Positions 55,538 through 63,911 of a DNA stretch of 64,000 nucleotides are shown here, in pieces. A program made the position numbers and the translations under genes. The stretch comes from Allomuricauda sp. GTDB lineage: Bacteria; Bacteroidota; Bacteroidia; Flavobacteriales; Flavobacteriaceae. The notes under the pieces are model-generated. The model was not told the origin of the DNA. It did not search any database and saw only the letters and a list, made by a program, of their open reading frames with translations. Location of the stretch: the NCBI RefSeq assembly GCF_013911645.1, contig NZ_JACESV010000001.1, forward strand, positions 1,298,055 to 1,362,054. The letters are read 5' to 3'. Position 1 is the first letter of the stretch. Every line of letters starts with the position of its first letter.

Positions 55538-56273
55538 CATTTTTATTGGCCTGCTGCCAATTTTGGTGCAAGCACAAAGTGAACCTATCGACCTTCAACA
55601 AAAGGATACAATTGAATATAAAGATCAGTATGGGCTTCGCGTAGGTGCAGACATTAGCAAATTGGTACTTTCCTTTATGGATGAAGATTACACGGGCTTG
55701 GAGCTGGTGGGCGACTACCGACTTACCCATAAATTGTATTTGGCTGCCGAATTAGGGAACGAAACCAAGAGGCAGAACGAAAGTTTGAACAACACCCTTT
55801 TATACGATTACGAAACCTCGGGAAGCTATATTAAAGCAGGTGTGGATATGAATACCTACCAAAATTGGTATGGAATGAACAATGCCATTACCATTGGGGG
55901 GCGTTATGCGGTGGCAAGTTTTAACCACACCTTGAACGATTACAGCCTTTACGAAACAAACCGTTTCTTTAATAAAGAGTTTTTGCCCGGCGAAAACCCC
56001 AACCGTGAATTTAGCGGATTATCTGCGTCTTGGCTGGAATTTGTTGTGGGTGCAAAAGTTGAGCTGTTTGCCAATATTTTTGTGGGCATGAGTGCCCGAT
56101 TGGGCTTTTTGATCACCAATACTGAAGATGAAGCGTTTCCCAACCTTTGGATTCCCGGATTTAACAAAGTGACAGAAGGGAGCAATTTTGGTGTGAACTA
56201 CAACTATTCCATCTCTTACTTTATCCCACTTTACAAAAAGTCCAAAAAACCAAAAGAAGATAATCAACAATAA
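55518..56273 (+). CDS. DUF6048 family outer-membrane protein
   Basis: A 251-residue protein with a signal peptide (about 1-18, VQAQS). The mature part alternates aromatic and polar residues in the manner of a small beta-barrel (for example GLRVGADISKLVLSF and YLAAELGNE). The function is unknown. The start lies inside the end of the DUF6452 gene in another frame, a sign of translational coupling. The C-terminal tail is Lys-rich and lacks the usual terminal aromatic residue. Confidence 0.83.
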   Translation: MSKYFISIFIGLLPILVQAQSEPIDLQQKDTIEYKDQYGLRVGADISKLVLSFMDEDYTGLELVGDYRLTHKLYLAAELGNETKRQNESLNNTLLYDYETSGSYIKAGVDMNTYQNWYGMNNAITIGGRYAVASFNHTLNDYSLYETNRFFNKEFLPGENPNREFSGLSASWLEFVVGAKVELFANIFVGMSARLGFLITNTEDEAFPNLWIPGFNKVTEGSNFGVNYNYSISYFIPLYKKSKKPKEDNQQ

Positions 56274-56274
56274 T

Positions 56275-56616
56275 ATGGAAACTACCCGTATCGACTATAT
56301 CGAGTTTAAATCAAATGACATTGAAAAGACCAAAGCATTTTATTCTCAAACCTTTGGTTGGACTTTTACCGATTATGGCCCAACCTATACCGCATTTTCA
56401 GAAAGTGGGATCAATGGTGGTTTTGAGCTGACCACTGAACCTATCACCAATGGGGTTCTGATTGTACTATACCATAAAGACCTAGTTGCAATAAAAGATA
56501 AAGTAATTGCGGCAGGGGGCTCTGTGACCAAAGAGATTTTTGAGTTTCCGGGAGGAAAAAGATTCCATTTTACGGATTCTTCTGGAAATGAGCTTGCCAT
56601 CTGGTCGGAAAAATAA
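56275..56616 (+). CDS. VOC superfamily (glyoxalase-like) protein
   Basis: A 113-residue protein of the vicinal-oxygen-chelate fold with two beta-alpha-beta-beta-beta units: IDYIEFKSNDIEKTKAFYSQ at the start and FHFTDSSGNELAIW at the end, which carries the typical Glu. Members include glyoxalase I and bleomycin-resistance proteins; the substrate here is unknown. ATG follows the DUF6048 stop by one base. Confidence 0.85.
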   Translation: METTRIDYIEFKSNDIEKTKAFYSQTFGWTFTDYGPTYTAFSESGINGGFELTTEPITNGVLIVLYHKDLVAIKDKVIAAGGSVTKEIFEFPGGKRFHFTDSSGNELAIWSEK

Positions 56617-56640
56617 AAGGAGCCACATTGGACTCCTTTT
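56615..56640 (+). terminator. Rho-independent terminator after the VOC gene
   Basis: AAAAGGAG and CTCCTTTT form an 8-bp stem with extra CCA/TGG pairing in the loop; the second arm ends in TTTT. It begins inside the VOC stop codon and ends the rlmD-DUF6452-DUF6048-VOC run. Confidence 0.7.
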
Positions 56641-56765
56641 ATAAAATTTGGTTGAGTTAGTTAGTCGTGTTATAAACACATCACCAAATCTAAACAATTC
56701 TTTTGCACTAAGCCAAATCAATTTTTATACGATTCCTCATCCTTTTAAAGTACAGGTAGCCGACC

Positions 56766-57923
56766 TTAGCTCTGTTTTTTCGCCTTTTTGCTTCCTTCAT
56801 AAATTTCATACTTTACCAGTCTTGCTTCCAGTTTACCATTAAAGGTCTTTATTTTTTTGGAAGTTTTAAGGCCTATGTGCTTTAGCGCCTCCAAGTTGGA
56901 AGTAATCAACCAGATATCCGTACCTGGATAGATCTTTTTAAAGGTGTCCCCCATTTTGCCATAGAAAATTTCCATATCAATGGGCAATCGCTCTCCATAC
57001 GGTGGATTGAACAACATGTGTAATTTACCATCAACTGGTTTGTCCACTCTAAAAAAATCCTTTCGCTCCACGGTAATGTAATCCGACAAATTGGCGTGGT
57101 CCACATTTTCTTGTGTTTTTCTTACCGCAGATGGGGCTTTATCGTAACCAATAATCTTATGATGGAACTCTCGCACCTTTTTTAAACTCGCATCCACGAT
57201 TTTAGTGTGCAACTCAGCATCATAATCGTTCCAATGCATAAATGCATAAGACTCCCTATTAATGTTTGCAGGTATATTGCAGGCAATCATTGCAGCTTCA
57301 ATCAGAAAAGTTCCGCTACCGCACATGGGGTCAAAGAAATCCGATTGCCCATCCCACCCACTTTTAAGCAACAGACCGGCTGCCAATACTTCGTTGATGG
57401 GCGCAATATTGGTCAACATACGGTATCCCCTTTGATGAAGGGAGCTCCCGGAACTATCCAAGGAGACCGTACAGGTATTATTATAAATGTGTATGTTTAT
57501 TTTTACATCGGGATTTTGGGTCTTTACATTGGGGCGTTCCCGAACCACTGCCCTAAACTTGTCCACGATGGCATCCTTGGTCTTTAGGGACACGAACATG
57601 GAGTTGTCAAAAACCTCTGTATTGGCAATACTGTCAATGGCAAAAGTTTTTCCTACATCAAAAATTTCGGGCCAATCCAGATCATAAATATGCCTGTAAA
57701 GATCCTTTTCATTAAAAACTCGAAACGTTTTTATGGGTTTAAACACCTTTAAGGCCGTTCTAAGGCAAAGATTTGCCTTGTACATAAAACCTGTATCTCC
57801 CTCAAAAGTTACATTACGGACTCCCTCTTCCACATGGCCAGCTCCCAAATTACGGAGCTCCTTCGCCAAAATAGGTTCGAATCCGTAAAGGGTTTTGGCC
57901 ATCATCTTAAAATTTCCTGCCAT
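56766..57923 (-). CDS. THUMP-domain class I RNA methyltransferase (RlmL/RlmK N-terminal-like)
   Basis: A 385-residue enzyme with an N-terminal ferredoxin-like plus THUMP module (about 1-155) and a methyltransferase domain. SAM motif I is FFDPMCGSGTFLIEAA and the catalytic motif is LFNPPYGER, typical for N2-guanine methylation. It matches the N-terminal half of E. coli RlmL, which forms m2G2445 in 23S rRNA; a target tRNA is also possible. Confidence 0.88.
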   Translation of the reverse strand: MAGNFKMMAKTLYGFEPILAKELRNLGAGHVEEGVRNVTFEGDTGFMYKANLCLRTALKVFKPIKTFRVFNEKDLYRHIYDLDWPEIFDVGKTFAIDSIANTEVFDNSMFVSLKTKDAIVDKFRAVVRERPNVKTQNPDVKINIHIYNNTCTVSLDSSGSSLHQRGYRMLTNIAPINEVLAAGLLLKSGWDGQSDFFDPMCGSGTFLIEAAMIACNIPANINRESYAFMHWNDYDAELHTKIVDASLKKVREFHHKIIGYDKAPSAVRKTQENVDHANLSDYITVERKDFFRVDKPVDGKLHMLFNPPYGERLPIDMEIFYGKMGDTFKKIYPGTDIWLITSNLEALKHIGLKTSKKIKTFNGKLEARLVKYEIYEGSKKAKKQS

Positions 57924-57943
57924 ACTATCTTAAAAACTTTCTG

Positions 57944-57962
57944 CAAAAATAGGCTATTTTTG
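57944..57962. promoter_or_regulatory. Back-to-back -7 boxes in an inverted repeat
   Basis: TATTTTTG occurs on both strands, at 57944-57951 (minus) and 57955-57962 (plus), separated by GGC, so that the whole reads as an inverted repeat. In the 56-bp gap between two divergent genes, both boxes are at a suitable distance (about 20 bp) from the respective start codons. The -33 regions would then lie inside the neighbouring box or gene. Confidence 0.5.
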
Positions 57963-57979
57963 CTCCTTTAATTCCACCT

Positions 57980-58666
57980 ATGGATTTTCCTTCCGCTATT
58001 ATTTATATAATACCCATCTTGGCCGTTTGGGCCGGTTTTGGATTTGTTTGGTTCACAAAACCAAAGAACAACAACAATATTAAGCTCTTGTTGGCTTTTA
58101 GTGGAGCATTTCTGTTGTCATTAACTTTTTTTGAGCTGTTGCCCGATGTTTATAATGGCCATGACCCAAAAATAATTGCCCTGTACATTTTGGGAGGGAT
58201 ACTTTTGCAGATATTCTTGGAGTTTTTTTCCAAAGGGGCCGAACACGGGCACATGCACGTCCAACTAAAAGAAAACAAATTTCCCACCTTGTTATTTTTG
58301 AGTCTTTCCATCCATGCTCTGGTCGAAGGTGTGCCCATTCATGGAAACGATTCCATTTTGTACGGCATCATCATCCACAAAATTCCGATAGCCATTATCT
58401 TGAGCATCTTTTTGATCAATTCAAAGATGAAACTTGTCACATCCCTATTATTTATTGCTGCATTTTCTTTGATGACGCCTTTGGGCAGCTATGTCTCCAC
58501 ATCGCCTTGGATGGAAAATTATGGACATCTGCTCACGGCATTGGCCATTGGGGTATTTTTCCATATATCCACCGTTATTTTGTTTGAAAGTGCGCAAGGA
58601 CATGCCTTCAACTTGCGAAAATTAGTGGTGATCATCTTGGGAATTGGGATGGCTTACTTTGTATAG
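57980..58666 (+). CDS. ZIP family metal transporter
   Basis: A 228-residue inner-membrane protein with about seven to eight helices. The metal-site motifs of ZIP transporters are seen as SIHALVEGVPIHG and IIHKIPIAIIL, and a His-rich loop EHGHMHVQ lies between early helices. Zinc or iron uptake is expected. The start lies close to the divergent promoter pair; no Zur- or Fur-like box was clear. Confidence 0.88.
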   Translation: MDFPSAIIYIIPILAVWAGFGFVWFTKPKNNNNIKLLLAFSGAFLLSLTFFELLPDVYNGHDPKIIALYILGGILLQIFLEFFSKGAEHGHMHVQLKENKFPTLLFLSLSIHALVEGVPIHGNDSILYGIIIHKIPIAIILSIFLINSKMKLVTSLLFIAAFSLMTPLGSYVSTSPWMENYGHLLTALAIGVFFHISTVILFESAQGHAFNLRKLVVIILGIGMAYFV

Positions 58667-58758
58667 GAAGGTCAATAATGCATTTCCAGCAAGAAGATTT
58701 GCTGAACGTAACATCATTTACGTCTTAACGAATTTTCTTACTTTTCAAGGTGATCTGA

Positions 58759-58788
58759 TTTGTCTTATTTTTAAAAAGCTTAGATTTC
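58759..58788 (+). promoter_or_regulatory. Candidate promoter of the Ig-lipoprotein pair
   Basis: TTTG at 58759-58762 is followed after 18 bp by TAGATTTC at 58781-58788, one mismatch from TAnnTTTG, 18 bp before the first lipoprotein ATG. Confidence 0.4.
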
Positions 58789-58806
58789 GTTTTTTTAAAT
58801 CTCACA

Positions 58807-60564
58807 ATGAATTCAACCAAACTAAACTACCTTGTCCTTTTTGCTGTTTTTATTCTATTTTCCTGCTCTTCTGATTCCGAAGACCCTACTCCAGAGCCTG
58901 ATACCGTAGCACCAACACTGAATTTTACCATTTCGGGAACCTCCAGTGGTTCCGCACCCATCGTTGTAAGCGACCAGATGGAAATTAACATCAACGCACA
59001 AGACGCGAACGGCATTACAAAAGTGGAAGTCTTTATCGATAATGAAAAAGTTGGTGAGGACACTAGCGCACCATTTAAAATAATAGTTGATTTATCAGGG
59101 TATACAGCTAAATCTTTGACTGCCAAATCCCAAAATTATACTCTGCGTGTAAATGCCACGGATACCTCAGAAAATACTTCCTCCAAAGAACAAACAATCA
59201 CTATTGAATCAAAGACCCAACTGATAACCATTAATTTTCCGGCACAAGTCGAAAATCCAGAGTTAGTAGATTTTTACATATTTGCCTCGCGCATGTCTGG
59301 CGAACTTTTAGGTATTGCAAAATTGGAATCAGGTCAAAAAACAGTTTCCATAAGTACAATCGAAGATATTGGCGAGGACGAAGAGTATATGTTGACCTTT
59401 GCCCAGAAGTTTGATGCTTACAATGGGGAAACCAATCAATTGGCTACCATTCAAAACATCGAAATTTCCGTTTTAAAAGAAATCAACATTAAAAATTATC
59501 CGATTTTTTCCTCTAACTTTTTTGAACGTGAAAGTCCGGAGAAATTCCTCATTGAAGGTTTTTGGGATGAGAATACCGCCGAAACCATAGCCATAGGTGC
59601 TCAAGGGTTTGATTATGGTATCAGTGGAAACAATTGCAGCTGCAATTATACAGGTCAAAACAACACTATTTCAATCGCACGGTACAATGAACATGGCAAC
59701 GGATTCGCCACAGATAAAATCTATTTCAATTTGGTCAATACCAATCAAAACACAGCACAATATGCATTTTTAGACAAAAGCATGTTCCAAGAGGGGTTTA
59801 AACTAATTCCCGAACTGTTTTCTACTGAAGGTATGTCATTGGAAAGCTTTGAATACCTCAATTTGGACACTTCAAATTCTAAAGGTCCCAATCTTAAAAT
59901 ATTTGTTTACGAAGATGGTATTGATTATTTGAACAATATCTTTCACACAATATACCCGTATACATTTAATTCAAATATTGAAACGGAATTCAATTATTGG
60001 TTGGACAATAATTTTACTAACTATATCACTGAACTGATTTACCTCAATTACAAAATAGATCACACTGGACAACCATATCAAAACTACAATGGAAACGATT
60101 GGACATTGAGCCATACTTTTCAAGATGAAACTTTTACCGTAAATAAAAATACGGAAAATCAGGATTTTGTTGGCAGGATTGGTATATCAGATTCCTTTTC
60201 TCCAAAAAATGGAGGCCAATCAACCGTATTGGATGGACTCAACTCAACCTATAGATGGCATATTTTATTTGATAGCCAGAACAATTCAACGGTACGGTTA
60301 CCTGTAATACCCGAAGCCCTACAAGAATGGGTGTTTATTGACAAATACAATAGTCAAACTTTTGAAAGTTCAGAAAATAGTGACCAGCGACAGCTGGAAG
60401 TTATCAAATATGAGAGCCTTATTTCCTATAATGACTATTTACAAAAAGTAATACAAGACAACGAAAAATGGTATATGGTTTCTCCCGAAAGGGAAGCCAT
60501 ATTTGATAACCCAAGCTTTTGGAGCGATAACTACTTTTATCCCAACCACTTTTTGTTCGACTAG
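58807..60564 (+). CDS. Ig-domain surface lipoprotein of unknown function (paralogue 1)
   Basis: A 585-residue lipoprotein (lipobox LFSC, Cys20). The acidic stretch after the cysteine, SSDSEDPTPEPD, resembles the export signal that sends flavobacterial lipoproteins to the cell surface. One Ig-like domain (about 40-135; IDNEKVGED, NATDTSENT) is followed by a roughly 440-residue region that I do not recognise, with many Asn and Tyr residues and a Cys pair (NNCSCNY). It shares its first ~120 residues and its C-terminal NDYLQKVI motif with the next gene, so the two are tandem duplicates. Codon use looks more A/T-rich than in neighbouring housekeeping genes. Confidence 0.85.
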   Translation: MNSTKLNYLVLFAVFILFSCSSDSEDPTPEPDTVAPTLNFTISGTSSGSAPIVVSDQMEININAQDANGITKVEVFIDNEKVGEDTSAPFKIIVDLSGYTAKSLTAKSQNYTLRVNATDTSENTSSKEQTITIESKTQLITINFPAQVENPELVDFYIFASRMSGELLGIAKLESGQKTVSISTIEDIGEDEEYMLTFAQKFDAYNGETNQLATIQNIEISVLKEINIKNYPIFSSNFFERESPEKFLIEGFWDENTAETIAIGAQGFDYGISGNNCSCNYTGQNNTISIARYNEHGNGFATDKIYFNLVNTNQNTAQYAFLDKSMFQEGFKLIPELFSTEGMSLESFEYLNLDTSNSKGPNLKIFVYEDGIDYLNNIFHTIYPYTFNSNIETEFNYWLDNNFTNYITELIYLNYKIDHTGQPYQNYNGNDWTLSHTFQDETFTVNKNTENQDFVGRIGISDSFSPKNGGQSTVLDGLNSTYRWHILFDSQNNSTVRLPVIPEALQEWVFIDKYNSQTFESSENSDQRQLEVIKYESLISYNDYLQKVIQDNEKWYMVSPEREAIFDNPSFWSDNYFYPNHFLFD

Positions 60565-60619
60565 GACAACAAACCAAAATACACTTAAATAACCATCACA
60601 ATATTATATAAAGAAGTAA

Positions 60620-62866
60620 ATGAAAAATCTGGAAAATTTCAATCGAATCATATTGTTAGGTATTACAATAATAACGTTCCTTTCCTGTTCCTCAGATTCT
60701 TCGGACCCGGCTCCAGAGCCTGATACCGTAGCACCCACCGTAGATTTCACAATAGCTGGCATATCAGATTCCTCCAACTCTCAAACCGTAGTGGTCAGCA
60801 GTCAAATCCAGATAAATATTGATGCAGAAGATAAAAGTGGTATCGCAAAAGTGGAAGCTTTTATTGACGGAGAAAAAGTTGGTGAGGATACAACTGCACC
60901 TTATCAAATAACTATTGATGTATCTGGTTTTGCTTCCAAAGTGGCTTCAACAGCAAAATTTCAGGATTACGTTCTAAAGGTTGTAGTAACAGATTCTTCC
61001 GGAAATAGTACATCTAAAGAACAAATAATCAACATTGATAATGAGATTCCTGTTATTTCAAATCTTTCTATTTCAGAAAATCAAATAATAGGAGGTGATT
61101 TTAACGAGGTAACTTTTGAAATCGAAGAAAACCAAGGTTTGGAATCCGTTGAAATCTATATCAACAACCAACTGTATCAAGAACTTGATACGGACAATTT
61201 TAATTTCAACTTGCAAACGTCAGAACTTACAGATGGAGCAAACACACTGAAGATTGTAGCACGAGATTTAGCGGACAATATTGCTCTTTTTGAAGTTCCT
61301 TTCATTTCTGACAACACAGGTCCTGAAATATCCATTGAGAATTTATCCGACGACCAGATAATTGATGGTACAATTACCATAGCACCCAATCTTACAGATG
61401 AATATTCCGAATTGTTTTCGCTTTCCATAGAAATTGATGAACAGGCACTTTTAGCAGTTGAAAATCCCGGAAATGAGTCTTATGTCTTTAATTCCTTACA
61501 GTTTCCAACGGGTCCTGGCACATTCAAGATCACAGCTAAAGATGTTTTATTGAATACTACGGAGGTTGAAGTTCCAATAACCATTTTAAGACGTCTGCTA
61601 GAAGTAAATGTTCCTGCCAATTATTTTCACAGTAACCTCGAAGTAATACTTTTTCTTTCCAAATTGGATGGCTCTCTATTGGATGAGGCCATAGTTTCAC
61701 AAGATGAACAGCAAATTGTTTTTAGAACTGCTTTAGATTTGGAACCGGAGGAAAAAACGATGTTAACCTTCGCCTTGAACAGTCCTAGCCCCGGTAATGA
61801 TTTCGCAAGATTTTATTCCATTTCTGATATTGACATCAATAGACTTCCTATCATCAACCTAGACTATAAACCGATATTGGAGCACAGCTATCAATATTAT
61901 GAAGCGAGTGGTTTTACAACGGATGACATACATGCGGTAAGGGCTGCAAGTACCAAATATCAAGGTAATTTGGTTTGGGATGATCCCAATAAATTCCAAT
62001 TCTATAATATGGATTGTTCTACTTGTCCTGCATACGAAATGGAGAATTACTACTTTATAATACTAGATTCTGATACACAACCTTACCAATATACATGGAT
62101 ACCCGCTCCGATTGATGCTAATACCATTTTAGATAAACAAAACTTTACCACAGCAGGTATCGAACAAAGATTCGTACAGGCTTACAACCTCCCATCGAGT
62201 AATTACCAACTACATTTGGAAATATTGGGTTATTTAAATGAAGAAGAGTTTAGAGGTGATTATTATCATCTAATGGATGAAAATTCAATAAGCTATTGGG
62301 AACTAGGCCCCAATGGCATTGGATATAATTACAATGATGACTTTGAATCCTACGCTACTAAAATCAAACTACGCAATTATCAACCCTCAACTCAAGGTTA
62401 CCAACTTACAAGTTTTGGAGCAGTAATCGAGTCATTCACAATTCCTGACTGGACTGTTGATTGGGTTGAAACAAGTAGGGTAATTACTATAAACAAATCT
62501 GGTTCAGGTGATATATTGGGAAAAATCGAACTTGGTATAGATAATCATGGAGATGAAAATTTTGTTCCGTACGATTGGAACATCATTTTCAACAGTGCTG
62601 AAACAAGTTCGGTTAAACTTCCAGAATTACCTGAGACCATAAAATCATGGGATTTTTATTCCGATTTTGTGGAAAAACCTCTCTTCATTCAACAAGTGGA
62701 TATCAAAAAATATGAAGGAATTTCTGATTATAACGATTACTTACAAAAAGTGATAAAAGATAATAAATCCCCTCATTTGGCATCTCCTAGAATAGAAAGT
62801 GTATTCAATAGAAATCCATTGGCTACCAGCGATTCCTTTGATTACTATTATTGGCTATTTGATTAG
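60620..62866 (+). CDS. Ig-domain surface lipoprotein of unknown function (paralogue 2)
   Basis: A 748-residue lipoprotein (lipobox FLSC, Cys23) with an acidic post-cysteine segment SSDSSDPAPEPD. It carries about three Ig-like domains (about 40-140, 145-230, 235-325), two more than its upstream paralogue, then the same unrecognised C-terminal region with a Cys pair (DCSTCPAY) and the terminal NDYLQKVIKDN motif. The extra Ig domains look like a domain insertion or loss between the duplicates. It follows 55 bp after paralogue 1. Function unknown; adhesion or a surface binding role is conceivable. Confidence 0.85.
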   Translation: MKNLENFNRIILLGITIITFLSCSSDSSDPAPEPDTVAPTVDFTIAGISDSSNSQTVVVSSQIQINIDAEDKSGIAKVEAFIDGEKVGEDTTAPYQITIDVSGFASKVASTAKFQDYVLKVVVTDSSGNSTSKEQIINIDNEIPVISNLSISENQIIGGDFNEVTFEIEENQGLESVEIYINNQLYQELDTDNFNFNLQTSELTDGANTLKIVARDLADNIALFEVPFISDNTGPEISIENLSDDQIIDGTITIAPNLTDEYSELFSLSIEIDEQALLAVENPGNESYVFNSLQFPTGPGTFKITAKDVLLNTTEVEVPITILRRLLEVNVPANYFHSNLEVILFLSKLDGSLLDEAIVSQDEQQIVFRTALDLEPEEKTMLTFALNSPSPGNDFARFYSISDIDINRLPIINLDYKPILEHSYQYYEASGFTTDDIHAVRAASTKYQGNLVWDDPNKFQFYNMDCSTCPAYEMENYYFIILDSDTQPYQYTWIPAPIDANTILDKQNFTTAGIEQRFVQAYNLPSSNYQLHLEILGYLNEEEFRGDYYHLMDENSISYWELGPNGIGYNYNDDFESYATKIKLRNYQPSTQGYQLTSFGAVIESFTIPDWTVDWVETSRVITINKSGSGDILGKIELGIDNHGDENFVPYDWNIIFNSAETSSVKLPELPETIKSWDFYSDFVEKPLFIQQVDIKKYEGISDYNDYLQKVIKDNKSPHLASPRIESVFNRNPLATSDSFDYYYWLFD

Positions 62867-62885
62867 AACTATACTCTTGATCAAT

Positions 62886-63521
62886 TTAGTTTAAGATTTC
62901 AAGTACTAGGCACCAATGACTTATTGCCCCTCCCAATACAAAAAAATGCCATATTAAATGATTATATGGTATTTTTTTTACTGCATAGAATAAGATACCA
63001 ATGGTATAAAAAGCACCACCAGCAGCAAGGTATATTAGTTGGGATGAGGACATATGCTCCAGTAGATAAGATAAATCAATCACTATGAGCCATCCCATGA
63101 CCCCATAAAGCACTAGTGAAAAGGCTTCAAACTTACCGGTGAAGAATATCTTGAGTATGGTACCGAAAAGAGCTATTCCCCATACCAAGTAAAACAATAA
63201 ACAACCCTTGGACGGTAACAGTACCGATAAGCATACTGGAGTATATGTTCCAGCAATCAAATAATAAATACTGATATGATCTAAAACCCTGAGTCGTCTT
63301 TTCAATTTAGGGTTTTGCACTGCATGATAAATGGTTGATGCCGTAAACAATACTATCAATGAGGAAGTATAGGCAACAACACTACCTTTCATATACGGTA
63401 TACTTTCCAAATCATTTTGAAAAAGCAATATGCTGCCGATTACTGCCAATATAATTCCGAGAGCATGGGAATAGGCATTTAGTTTTTCTTCTAGTAGGAC
63501 AGGATTGGATTGGGTACTCAA
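62886..63521 (-). CDS. trhA: Hemolysin III / TrhA (PAQR) family membrane protein
   Basis: A 211-residue inner-membrane protein with seven predicted helices. PAQR-type metal-site residues are present: EKLNAYSHALG near the start, TIYHAV in the third segment and HFFVLGGAISHW near the end. Bacterial TrhA members influence membrane energetics and fluidity; hemolysis is a historical name. The start appears to be TTG at 63521, since no ATG or GTG is in frame just upstream. It lies between the Ig-lipoprotein pair and the rRNA operon. Confidence 0.88.
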   Translation of the reverse strand: MSTQSNPVLLEEKLNAYSHALGIILAVIGSILLFQNDLESIPYMKGSVVAYTSSLIVLFTASTIYHAVQNPKLKRRLRVLDHISIYYLIAGTYTPVCLSVLLPSKGCLLFYLVWGIALFGTILKIFFTGKFEAFSLVLYGVMGWLIVIDLSYLLEHMSSSQLIYLAAGGAFYTIGILFYAVKKIPYNHLIWHFFVLGGAISHWCLVLEILN

Positions 63522-63570
63522 TGGGATGCTATATTTTGTGCGTATAAATATACCTCAAAAACGGAGCATA

Positions 63571-63600
63571 AAAAAAGCCCCTCACATATGTGAAGGGCTT
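63571..63600 (-). terminator. rRNA operon terminator
   Basis: On the minus strand the stem AGCCC-TTCACAT/ATGTGAG-GGGCT (one internal mismatch) is followed at once by a run of seven T. It lies a few bases after the 5S 3' end. Confidence 0.85.
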
Positions 63601-63605
63601 CAAAG

Positions 63606-63714
63606 AAGGCGGCGACCTACTCTCCCACCTGGTGTGGCAGTACCATCGGCGCAAACGGGCTTAACTTCCCTGTTCGGAATGGAAAGGGGTGGGCCCCGTC
63701 GCCATGGCCACCTA
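63606..63714 (-). rRNA. rrf: 5S ribosomal RNA
   Basis: The reverse complement contains the highly conserved CCATTCCGAACAGGGAAGTTAA stretch in shortened form (CCGAACAGGGAAGTTAAG) with GCGCCGATGGTACTGC and a closing helix between the GGTGGCC start and GTCGCCGCC end. Length about 109 nt. Ends are placed from helix I and may be off by a few bases. Confidence 0.95.
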
Positions 63715-63721
63715 GATTTTA

Positions 63722-63766
63722 ATGCCAAACTTTTACACTGAGCGAAGTCGAAGTGTGCTTTGGCAT
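63722..63766. repeat. Hairpin with REP-like core in 23S-5S spacer
   Basis: ATGCCAAA (63722-63729) pairs with TTTGGCAT (63759-63766), and inside it ACACT (63735-63739) pairs with AGTGT (63752-63756) around the core GAGCGAAGTCGA. That core is a short palindrome common in flavobacterial intergenic DNA; a degraded version occurs at 2768-2811. Confidence 0.5.
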
Positions 63767-63811
63767 CTCTTTGCATGAACATCGAACCTTGCCGATGTTC
63801 ATGCAAAGAGA
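63766..63811. repeat. 19-bp perfect stem-loop in 23S-5S spacer
   Basis: Arms 63766-63784 and 63793-63811 are perfect 19-base inverted copies around an 8-base loop, directly next to the REP-like hairpin. It could guide processing of the rRNA precursor between 23S and 5S. Confidence 0.6.
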
Positions 63812-63911
63812 ACAGTCTTTTAATATGACATATTATGGGACGGACCTTGCGGTCGTCAAAAAAGAGCCAACGAAGTTTGTAGTTTTAAGGAACCGCCGAG
63901 AGGGCGGCTGC

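Noticed and set aside
63720..63911. tRNA in the 23S-5S spacer
   Set aside because: The hairpins do not fit a cloverleaf and no T-loop sequence is present.
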